A stretch of 64,000 nucleotides of DNA from Paenibacillus rigui. Its GTDB lineage: Bacteria > Bacillota > Bacilli > Paenibacillales > NBRC-103111. The notes under the pieces were generated by a model. That model had not been told where the DNA came from, ran no database searches, and saw nothing but the letters and a program-made list of their open reading frames with translations. Below, one piece after another: positions 19,001 to 27,300 of this stretch. A program made the translations under genes and the position numbers. Position 1 is the first letter of the stretch, and the number at the start of each line of letters is the position of its first letter. Location: the NCBI RefSeq assembly GCF_002234615.1, contig NZ_NMQW01000011.1, positions 1 to 64,000 of the forward strand, written 5' to 3'.

Positions 19001-21114
19001 TTACTGTAGCCGGAACGGTTCAAGGGGCTTCCTTACCCGTCACTGCCCATGTCTCCGTGCTGCCTGCTTCCATGCAGGGGTTGAATCCGATCCTTGTTGC
19101 TGCAGACGGCAGCGGTGATTACAAGACCATTCAAGAGGCGGTTCAAGCGGTGCCGGACGCCAATGCCAGCAGAGCCGTCATTTTTATCAAGAATGGCATT
19201 TATTACGAAAAGGTTCTGATCCCTGAGACCAAGCCTTACGTTTCCTTCATCGGAGAGAGTGAAGACGGAACGATTCTTACGTACGATGACCATCCGAAGA
19301 AGACGGCTCCGGACGGCACTCCTTTAGGACTCGGCACTTATAATGACTACACGCTGATGATCAAGGGTCATGATTTTAACGCCAAACATATGACGATTGC
19401 CAACACCTCAGGCTCCGGCGCAGGACAATCTGTTGCGGTGGATGTGTATGCCGACAAGGCTTTCTTTGAAAAATGCAAAATATTGGGGTATCAGGATACC
19501 CTGCTAACCCGAAACCTGACCGATAATGCAGACCCTGCCAATTATGCCAATAACAGCACAGTACAAACGTACAGGTCTTATTATAAGGATTGCTACATCG
19601 CAGGCTCCGTCGACTTTATTTTCGGTCCGGGCATTGCTGTGTTCGATCATAGTGAAATTCATTCGATGCTTTCCGGACATGTTACGGCTGCCTCCACTCC
19701 TGCAGGACAAAAGTACGGGTATGTTTTTCTTGACAGCATGGTGACGGGAGAAGCTCTATTAGCTACCAAGCAGACGGCCATCGGGCCTGTTGATTTGGGA
19801 AGACCGTGGCGTCCTTATGCCCAAACCGTCTATTTGAACTCCTATATGGATAAGCATATCGCCACCGGAGGGTGGAACAACTTTGGTAAAGCAAGCAATG
19901 AAGCTACGGCTTATTATGCCGAATACCAAAGCACGGGCCCAGGAGCGAATCCAACCGGACGTCTTTCCTGGACACATCAATTAACGGACGATCAGGCGAA
20001 AAAATATACAATCGATCAAATTTTTGCTGCCGGCAGCTTGATTGGCGGAACGGATTCCTGGGATCCGACGATCCCGTCGCCTGCTGTTGCCATCGCATCG
20101 ATTCCGGCCATACAGGTCATGACTCTGGCCGGTTCTGCACCTGTCTTGCCCACGGTTGTGGATGCTGTTTATACGGATGGAACTACGCAGAAGGTCCAAG
20201 TGACATGGGAGCCTGTCGCTCCAGAGCAATATGCCCAGGACGGCACCTTTACTGTCAAAGGAACGGTTCAGGGAACGAGTATTCAAGCAGCCGCCACAAT
20301 TACCGTTCGCGCAGGCAGCCTACTGACCGGGCCGGATTCGGTAACAGCAGGCCAACCCCTGGATATCCTCTATGGTTGGGCGGGCGTGTCGGAGGAAGTG
20401 TACGGGATGGATCTGACCTTCAGCTATAATCCCGATCAAATGCAATTCGTATCGGCAGATTCCTTGGTCAACGGTGTTTCCGTCGTGGCTCAGACCAATG
20501 GTTCCGGCCAAGCGAGAATTCTTGTGGCCAGCTCTACAACCGGGGTGTATTTGACAGGAAGCCTGAGTAACATACTCCAGCTTCATTTCAAAACTAATAT
20601 TTCGGCATCGCCGGCAACCAGCACGGTATCCTTAACCAATGCCATGATTGCTGATGGAAGCGGCAGCGAAACTGCGGTTGAAGGATCCTCTTATCAAGTC
20701 GTTATTAAAGCGGCTGCTGCAGCTAATACAACGGTACTTGTGTCCAAAATAAACGAAGCGCAAAGTAAGCTGGCATCCGCATCGGCAGGAACAAAATGGG
20801 GGCAGTACGCACAGGCAGCGGTAGATGCCCTCAATACGGCTGTTAGCAAGGCAGCCAATTTACTGAATAGCAGCTACCCGACCCAAGCGGAGGTGGATCA
20901 GGCTGTTGTTGACTTATCGTTAGCGATAGAGGCCTTCAACGATTCGTTGAACATGAAGGCAAGTGTCGGTGATTTGGCGATTATTGCATCCCACTATGGC
21001 ATGACATCTGCGGATACCAATTGGGCAACCGTTCAGCGGTATGACATCAATCACGATCTGAAATTAGATATCGTCGACTTGGCGGCAATAGCCAAAAAAA
21101 TCGTAAATGAATAG
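16042..21114 (+). CDS. secreted multidomain pectinase: FN3, GH28, jelly-roll, Ig-like, pectin methylesterase, cohesin, dockerin
   Basis: This 1690-residue exported enzyme starts at a TTG after AAAGGGAGTG and has a signal peptide ending near residue 30. Domains in order: FN3 (about 43-135); GH28 polygalacturonase-type helix (137-545) with NGDGFD (Asp328), Asp349-Asp350 and GHG (382-384); a concanavalin-like module (551-759); a BIG2-like repeat (768-853); two Big_4 repeats (857-1012); pectin methylesterase CE8 (1014-1345) with Asp1152, Asp1191 and Arg1254 in LGRPWR; a third Big_4 (1350-1424); cohesin (1425-1557); a FIVAR-like helical segment (1560-1636); and a type I dockerin (1637-1690). It should de-esterify and cleave homogalacturonan outside the cell. 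The next two genes share its domain types and probably its operon. Confidence 0.92.
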   Translation: MKRSPWMITTMIFLIIVSYLPGLPQYVMADALHASASSTAAPIYPPTELRMSPASNTDNSVVLVWEKPMLYSNVTNYNIYDSEGRFIGKTPKTYFKIEGLSSETAYRYTIRAQDASGMESLDSNSVQITTKPVGVRLNVKDFGATGNGQSLDTAAIQAAMDACPPGGTVYFPAGSYLTGALFFNHSHMTVYVDAGAQIKPSRHKADFLPFVAARHSLEEPKAYASVFNAGVMDHTNYGFSITDIAMIGPGTIGDEDNGLALREEYDQDQAEVGVTYGGGSLLSFNNARNIYLDGLQIRNGMMWTVVPVYSKDITAYGLDIVTTVHNGDGFDPNSSENVYILSSTFQTGDDSSAIKSGINQEGREIGRPSRFIYYRGDTFSGGHGGIVLGSEMSGGVSDVFAEDCILTPVDVPTNGINAGFKIKTSTSRGGYIRNVQIRDSLINRIELNSNYDKLTVPDNYPPDLSNFRFINLRNSDTNGSGNVISLTGAASTPTSDNSLKNVQFSNCSFYQAQLAYTENIYFNNCTFTQPISVTNSNNIVQDGSVLYDKSFPIREDFTSYRTGDLPGGYWTAATDIPGALKIAADGSQEANSLYFDDTGSGYVQASRKFTAQTGVVTAQVYMMLPAPPNLTNGVPNGTYATKATSNHNLFQLLGSDGKMALSITTQGNGSLGYNIKNVTAPAIVPSIPLGSWFSVKAVIDYPNKSVDVYYNGTKVLSGQPFYDATSIPKDIGTFKTITPNNNTTVAAQVYLDDLMIEGTSASNQGYGINLTSLTGANSISAKGGSLQFSAAKTTGSSSSVAWAVYQSDLTPTDAAIIDSNGVLTARKNGNVVVTASMNDGTAVVGLMPITITGQQSMTGFKPVSVTTAVGTPPELPSVVSVCWDDGSVTPASVTWDLVIPAQYKQTGPLTVQGTVEGFSQRAAAKVNVVPLTVSGYKPVVIKTTPGTAPSLPEKVTALLNNKTTQTLPVVWSGVSPDQYAGVNVKGFTVAGTVQGASLPVTAHVSVLPASMQGLNPILVAADGSGDYKTIQEAVQAVPDANASRAVIFIKNGIYYEKVLIPETKPYVSFIGESEDGTILTYDDHPKKTAPDGTPLGLGTYNDYTLMIKGHDFNAKHMTIANTSGSGAGQSVAVDVYADKAFFEKCKILGYQDTLLTRNLTDNADPANYANNSTVQTYRSYYKDCYIAGSVDFIFGPGIAVFDHSEIHSMLSGHVTAASTPAGQKYGYVFLDSMVTGEALLATKQTAIGPVDLGRPWRPYAQTVYLNSYMDKHIATGGWNNFGKASNEATAYYAEYQSTGPGANPTGRLSWTHQLTDDQAKKYTIDQIFAAGSLIGGTDSWDPTIPSPAVAIASIPAIQVMTLAGSAPVLPTVVDAVYTDGTTQKVQVTWEPVAPEQYAQDGTFTVKGTVQGTSIQAAATITVRAGSLLTGPDSVTAGQPLDILYGWAGVSEEVYGMDLTFSYNPDQMQFVSADSLVNGVSVVAQTNGSGQARILVASSTTGVYLTGSLSNILQLHFKTNISASPATSTVSLTNAMIADGSGSETAVEGSSYQVVIKAAAAANTTVLVSKINEAQSKLASASAGTKWGQYAQAAVDALNTAVSKAANLLNSSYPTQAEVDQAVVDLSLAIEAFNDSLNMKASVGDLAIIASHYGMTSADTNWATVQRYDINHDLKLDIVDLAAIAKKIVNE

Positions 21115-21188
21115 AAGGCAACGGCAATGAGCGAGAGAGCAGCGAGGCTACTCTCCTATATTTAATACGGAAGGGGCGGAAGGTCCTT

Positions 21189-22931
21189 ATGGCTAGATTC
21201 ACATTTCTCTTGTTATTGGTTTGTTTGTTCGTTGTATCGAAGCCCATGCTCATTCAAGCAAGCGGCAGTCCGGAGTTCTCGTTAACCTTATCGAATGAGA
21301 AGCCAGCCATGAACAGTCAATTTGACGTTGTGATTCATGCTGACAATGCGGCGGATTTGTATGCGTATGAAATCAACCTGACCTACGATAGCTCCAGGCT
21401 GCAATTTATCGGCTATACGGCTGGGAAAGGGGGCTTCAATATCGACCCCGTGCTTAAACAGGACGGCGTGCAGTTAGCCCATACCGAAATAGGCAGCAAA
21501 GCGGGGCTGACGGGAAATGTCATATTGGCTACGGTAACCTTTAAGGCCCTCCACCCAGGCAGTACCCCAATCGGTCTATCGAGCTTGAGATTGGGCACTT
21601 CAAAAGAAGAGTGGACGACTTTTAACAGCAGTGCAAGTGTGAAGGCGATCGTGACAGGAACAGAAGGCGGCGGTCAAAATGGTCAAGGCGGCCACGGGGG
21701 CAGTGGCGGTGGTGCCATTGGTGTGGGTCAGAGCAGCCAAGCCGGTGAGAATGAGCCGTATAGCAAAGCCGGAGTGATTACCCCTGCGACAAAGCTCGAC
21801 CAAGCCACCAAAACCATCACGGCAGCCGTGGATTCGGATACGTTGAAGCAGGCTCAAGAACAAGCTGCAGAAAGCGGGAAGGGAATCAAGAAGGTCCGCA
21901 TTGAGGTAGAAAAGCACCCGGACGCGTCGGATTATGTGCTGTCATTGCCATCAGGGCCTTTAGCCAACAGCACAAAAACAGCGGAGATCGAGGTGAACAC
22001 CGGCCTGGCTGCTCTGACCCTGCCCAACAACATGCTGCATAACGGGAATATTCCAGCAGAGGTTGTAGGCCTGCGTATTGCCCAAGTTCATCCGGAATCG
22101 TTACAGACTGAGGCTAGAAGCAAGGTCGGAGCCCATCCCGTGCTCGAGCTGAGCCTTCAATCCGGCGATCAGACGATTCCATGGAGCAACGCTCAAGCAC
22201 CGGTCAGCGTGAGCATTCCTTATACGCCATCCAGCGAAGAGCTCCAGCATCCCGAGCACATCGTGGTATGGTACATAGATGGCAGCGGGACGATTCATGC
22301 GGTCCCTAGCGGCAAATACGATCCTGTTACAGGGAACGTAACCTTCAGGACAACACACTTCAGCACGTTTGCCATCACGTATTTGAAGAAATCGTTCAAC
22401 GATCTCCAGTCCACGGAATGGGCCCGGCATTCCATTGAAGTGATGGCATCCAAAGGGATTGTCAACGGCATCTCCGATGCGGAATTCCAGCCTGCTCAGC
22501 CCATCTCGAGAGCGGATTTTTTAGTGCTGCTCGTGCGGACCTTGGAACTGAACGGAGCGCCAGGCGCCGCATTCGAGGATGTTCCGGAACAAGCCTATTA
22601 TAACGAGCCCTTGCGGATTGCAAGAGGTCTCGGCATTACCTATGGAGCGGGTGACAATCGGTTTGACCCTCTGGCTCCTGTCACGCGTGAAGAGATGATG
22701 GTTTTGACGGCAAGAGCCTTGACCGCAGCCAACCAAACGCTTCCTGCTGTGAGCAAGTCCGTTCTGGAATCATTTCATGATGCCGGCGACATCTCATCGT
22801 ATGCAGAGGAAGGGGTTGCCAGCCTGGTGAATGCCGGACTCGTCCAAGGGTACGATCAAGCGATACATCCCAAAGCAACCACGACACGTGCAGAAACCGT
22901 CGTATTGATGTACAGCATCTACAACCGGTAG
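21189..22931 (+). CDS. SLH-anchored single-cohesin protein, putative surface scaffoldin
   Basis: The 580-residue product has a signal peptide (about 1-26), then a cohesin-type beta sandwich (29-155; features include LYAYEINLTYDSSRLQFIGY and GNVILATVTFKAL). A Gly/Ser-rich linker (158-182) and a domain of unknown role (185-398) precede three SLH repeats (400-580; SRADFLVLLVRTL, TREEMMVLTARAL, TRAETVVLMY). SLH repeats bind pyruvylated secondary wall polymer, so the cohesin is held on the cell surface. It lies between two dockerin-bearing pectinases and starts 75 bases after the first. The simplest reading is an anchoring scaffoldin for these enzymes; binding specificity is not demonstrated by sequence alone. 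Confidence 0.88.
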   Translation: MARFTFLLLLVCLFVVSKPMLIQASGSPEFSLTLSNEKPAMNSQFDVVIHADNAADLYAYEINLTYDSSRLQFIGYTAGKGGFNIDPVLKQDGVQLAHTEIGSKAGLTGNVILATVTFKALHPGSTPIGLSSLRLGTSKEEWTTFNSSASVKAIVTGTEGGGQNGQGGHGGSGGGAIGVGQSSQAGENEPYSKAGVITPATKLDQATKTITAAVDSDTLKQAQEQAAESGKGIKKVRIEVEKHPDASDYVLSLPSGPLANSTKTAEIEVNTGLAALTLPNNMLHNGNIPAEVVGLRIAQVHPESLQTEARSKVGAHPVLELSLQSGDQTIPWSNAQAPVSVSIPYTPSSEELQHPEHIVVWYIDGSGTIHAVPSGKYDPVTGNVTFRTTHFSTFAITYLKKSFNDLQSTEWARHSIEVMASKGIVNGISDAEFQPAQPISRADFLVLLVRTLELNGAPGAAFEDVPEQAYYNEPLRIARGLGITYGAGDNRFDPLAPVTREEMMVLTARALTAANQTLPAVSKSVLESFHDAGDISSYAEEGVASLVNAGLVQGYDQAIHPKATTTRAETVVLMYSIYNR

Positions 22932-22974
22932 CTGAGCCAATCGTTTATCCATTTCATAGGAGGTGTGAAGTACA

Positions 22975-24330
22975 ATGAAGCTTTACCGCCAATGGTTCGC
23001 CAGAATCATGACTGTGCTGCTTATCGTCTCGCTGGCGATGCCCGCGTATCCTCTGGATGTACATGCAGGTACGCTGCCGCAATACTGGGACGCTTCTGTC
23101 ATCAAATGCTCCGACCCGGCTTGTCCGGGACTCTCCAACTACGACGCCGGTTACGCGAATAGCGTCATAACCGTAAGAACGGGCAGCGGGAAATTACAGA
23201 CCCAGGGTGACACGATGTATGCGGCGTATACGTCCGTTACCGGTGATTTTACCGTGACAGCCCGGGTGTACAATTTCAAGAATCAACCATCGAACTCAAC
23301 CGACACGACAGGTGCAGGAGCGCTGAGCTATCAAAATAAAGCGTTGCTGTTTGTAAAAAAATCAATCGATCCGGCCGACGCGAATGCCAGCTCGATCTCG
23401 CCGTCCCTTGCTCTTGCATTTCAGCCGAAGCAATCTTCCGAAGTGAGTTCTTCGGGCGCTTTAAAAAATAGCAGCTACGTGTATGCCTGGCAAAATCATG
23501 TCACCTCCGCAACATCCGCGGGGAATGTCGGAACAGCGGTCAGCGAGACGAAGCAGCTTGCGGGTTATCCCATCCTGATGAGCGATCTAAGCGCCAAACC
23601 ATTATATTTCAAGCTGACGAAAAGCACGGACCAGGTGACCCAGAATAGCACCTATTCCACGTACATTTCCAATGATGGCATCCATTACGGCAACGGAACA
23701 ACAGCCGGAACCGCGCTTTACTCCTACACAGACAGCAGCAATGCGGTTTTTGGTACGGGAAGCGTCTATGTCGGCCTTGGCGTGGATTACGGAACCGTCG
23801 ATTTCAGCGAGGTCAAGATTGTGGATGGCTTTGGAAACACGGTGTTTCCAAGCTCCTTATCGGCATCGACGCCAACCGGGCTGTACACGACAGCCGGGAA
23901 TACCCAAGCAACAATCGGTTGGTCTGCCGTAACCGGTGCCAACGCTTATCATGTGAAGCGCAGTACAACCTCGGGCGGGCCTTACCAGCTTGTGGCCAAT
24001 GTGATTTCCACGAGTTATACCGATTCCAATTTATTTAATGATACGACTTACTATTACGTAGTCAGTGCAGTAACGGGAAGCGGGGAGAGCCCGGATTCTT
24101 ATCAGGTCAATGTAAAGCCGGTCTATGTACCGGATCCTCCGGCGGCCCCAACCGGTCTCCAAGGCATCCCGCGAGACAGTCAAGTGACACTTCGATGGAA
24201 TGCGGTGCAAGGAGCCGACAGCTACAATGTACTAAGAAGCGGGGATGGCGGGGCAACCTATAGCAGCATCGCCATCGGCGACAAGCACCGGTTACACCGA
24301 TTCCGGGTTAACCAGCGGTACGAATTATGA
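22975..24330 (+). CDS. N-terminal part of a second multidomain pectinase, broken by a frameshift
   Basis: This 451-residue open frame has a signal peptide (1-31), a beta-sandwich region (32-295) and one and a half FN3 repeats (from about 297). The second FN3 repeat breaks off after TYSSIAIG; the remaining residues to the stop do not fit FN3. The expected continuation (ATSTGYTDSGL) is found in the +1 frame. Removing one G from the GG at 24277-24278 restores IAIATSTGYTDSGL and joins this frame to the next. The ATG follows ATAGGAGGTGTGAAG. Either the strain has a mutated gene or the assembly has one extra base. Confidence 0.85.
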   Translation: MKLYRQWFARIMTVLLIVSLAMPAYPLDVHAGTLPQYWDASVIKCSDPACPGLSNYDAGYANSVITVRTGSGKLQTQGDTMYAAYTSVTGDFTVTARVYNFKNQPSNSTDTTGAGALSYQNKALLFVKKSIDPADANASSISPSLALAFQPKQSSEVSSSGALKNSSYVYAWQNHVTSATSAGNVGTAVSETKQLAGYPILMSDLSAKPLYFKLTKSTDQVTQNSTYSTYISNDGIHYGNGTTAGTALYSYTDSSNAVFGTGSVYVGLGVDYGTVDFSEVKIVDGFGNTVFPSSLSASTPTGLYTTAGNTQATIGWSAVTGANAYHVKRSTTSGGPYQLVANVISTSYTDSNLFNDTTYYYVVSAVTGSGESPDSYQVNVKPVYVPDPPAAPTGLQGIPRDSQVTLRWNAVQGADSYNVLRSGDGGATYSSIAIGDKHRLHRFRVNQRYEL

Positions 24331-27300
24331 CTACGTTGTCCAATCCAAAAATGTAGGCGGAATTAGCGCGAATTCAACCCCGCTGCACATCATGCCCGTT
24401 TCTCCGCTGGCAAGTCCCACAGGACTTTCCGCGGTTGCGGGCAATGCCAAGGTGGATCTGACCTGGTCATCGGTTACAGGCTCAACCTACTACACGGTAA
24501 AGCGAAGCACGCTATCAGGCCGATCTTATTCAATCATCGCCAGCAATGTGACGGCGCCTGCCTTTACCGATGCGACGGTTGAAAACGGCAGCACTTACTT
24601 TTACGTTGTTACCGCATCGAACGCACAGACGGAAAGCATGAACTCCGATCAGGCCGGTGGAACTCCATTTCTTGCTCAAGCCGGTACACCATCGATTCCT
24701 GGTGAGGTCACAGGGGAGGCGGGCGAGAATGAGATCAGCTTGAAATGGAGTGCGGTTTCCGATGCTGCATCGTATAACGTGAAACGTGCCGTATCGGTTA
24801 TGGGTCCATATACGACGATTGCAAACGTATCGGCAACAGGTTATACGGATACCGGCGTTACGAATGGTATCACCTATTACTATGCGGTTTCCGCCGTCAA
24901 TGCCAACGGTGAAGGGGGCAGCAGCGCAGCTGTGATTGCAACCCCTGCCCATGTCATCGTCGTATCCAAGGACGGAACCGGGGATTTTAAAACCGTTCAA
25001 GCAGCCGTTGACTCGGTTCCGGCAGGAAATACGGCAAGACAGGTCATTTATATCCGAAATGGAGTGTACTACGAGAAAATTAGCGTACCTGGCAATAAGC
25101 CGTACTTGAGCTTCGTAGGCGAGAGCCGGGACGGCACGATTCTGACCTATGATGATTATTCAGCGGTGGTAGGCACAGGCAACAGCTACAGCGTTTCCGT
25201 TGGCGCGAATAACTTTATGGCTGATAACTTGACAATCCGAAATACGGCATTCCCCAGATCCGTTGTCGGACCTGCCGTTGCGCTATATGTGACAGCGGAT
25301 CGAGCCCTATTTACCAATATTCGACTTGCGGGATTTCAAGATACGTTGTATGTCAACTCGGGCCGTCAATATTTTAAGAATGCGATTATTGAAGGGGATG
25401 TAGACTGGATCTTCGGAAACGCCACGGCTGTGTTCGATAACTCCGAAATCAAATTTGTCGGAAATGGCGGAGGACACACGACAGCAGCTTCCACCGATCA
25501 GCTCAGTGCCTACGGCTACGTATTCTTGAATTCCAAGCTGACCCGGGGCACTTCATCGATGAAAAATGCGGTGACGGTCGGAGCTTGGGATCCGTCCTGG
25601 GATATCGACAATACGATCGCCGCCACCAACGGTTCTGTCGATTTGGGCAGGCCTTGGAGAGCTTATGCCAATGTCAAGTACATTAATACATGGATGGATG
25701 CACATATCCGAGCGGCAGGTTGGGATAATTGGGGGAATGCAGCTAATGAGACCACTGCCTCCTATGGGGAATACAATACGTCGGGACCGGGAGCGAATCC
25801 GAAGGGTCGGTATAAGTGGACCAGCCAACTGACATCTACGGAAGCGAATCTGTTCACCGTACAGAATGTCATGAAAGGAACGGATGGGTGGGACCCGACA
25901 CTTAGCGGAGTGCTTCCCCTAAAGTCTCAGTCCGTGAAGCCTGCTGCCCCTACGGGCATCACTGCGGCCTTGGGATACTTGCAAATCAGCTTGTCATGGA
26001 ATGCCGCCGGGATGGCACAGAGCTATACGGTATACCGGAGTGAAACCCCAGGCGGCCCGTATATGCAAATCGCATCCGGGATTCCCGCTGCCTCGTTTGC
26101 GGACACCTCTGCAGCATCGGGCATGACGTACTATTATGCCGTGTCTGCTGTCAACGCATTTGGAGAGAGTGCGCTCTCGAACGAAGTCATGGCTTCAAGT
26201 GTAGGCACATTTGATCGCAATACCGCCAATCAAGCGGATATTTCCGTGGCTGTACAGGCTTCCGGCGAATCGGTTACGAGCCTTGCCAACGGCACCTACC
26301 CGCTGGTACCGACGACGGACTACAGGTTCGACGGAAATAAAGTTACGATTAATAAATCGTACTTGGCGCAGCTGCCGATCGGAACCTCCACTCTGACGTT
26401 TACATTCAGCTCCGGCAATACGGTTTCGTTTACGATTCATGTGGTGAATACGACACCGGTGCCAAGTCAAACGATTGCGAACGTACCGGCACTTCAGCTT
26501 TACAGCCTGGCAGGCGTTGCGCCGTACTTGCCAAGCATCGTTCCTGTTCATTTCACGGACCAAACGGAAAAAGCCCTCCCTGTCACTTGGGGGAATGTAA
26601 GCCCGGCCCAATATGCATCCGCCGGCAGCTTTGCAGTCCAAGGGGTTATCACTGGAACCAGCGTTCCGGTCACAGCGAACATAACTGTTCAATCGTTAGA
26701 TTCCGCAGGCGCGGTCACCGGCGGAGCCGACCTGACATCCTATTTGACGAACCTGCCGTTCCAGATGCCGTCCTTCTCGCTATACTCGTACCCGGAACAC
26801 GACTTTCCTATTCAGGATTATGGCGCGGTTGGAGATGGGGTCACGAAAAATACGGCTGCGTTTGCCCATGCCATCGCAGCCGCAGCGGATGCAGGCGGAG
26901 GCCGGGTCATCGTACCTGCGGGCGTCTGGCTGACCGGTCCGATTCAAATGAAAAGCAACATCAATCTTCACCTGGAGACCGGTGCCAAAATTTTGTTCAG
27001 CCCCGAGTACAGCGATTACACGCCGGGACCGACAAGATACCAGCCTATGCTTTCGGCAAGCGGACTGAGCAATATTGCCATAACGGGGAACGGAACGATT
27101 GACGGCAACGGTCAGTATTGGCGATATGTGAAGAAATCGAAGCTGACAGCCGGTCAATGGGCTTACCTGTTATCTTTGGGTGGAGTGGTTAGCGAGGATG
27201 GAAGCCAATGGTATCCTTCTCAGCAAGCAGTCAATGTAGGCCGCCCTATCATGGTTGATGTTTACAACAGTACGAACGTTCTTATTGACGGACCAACCTT

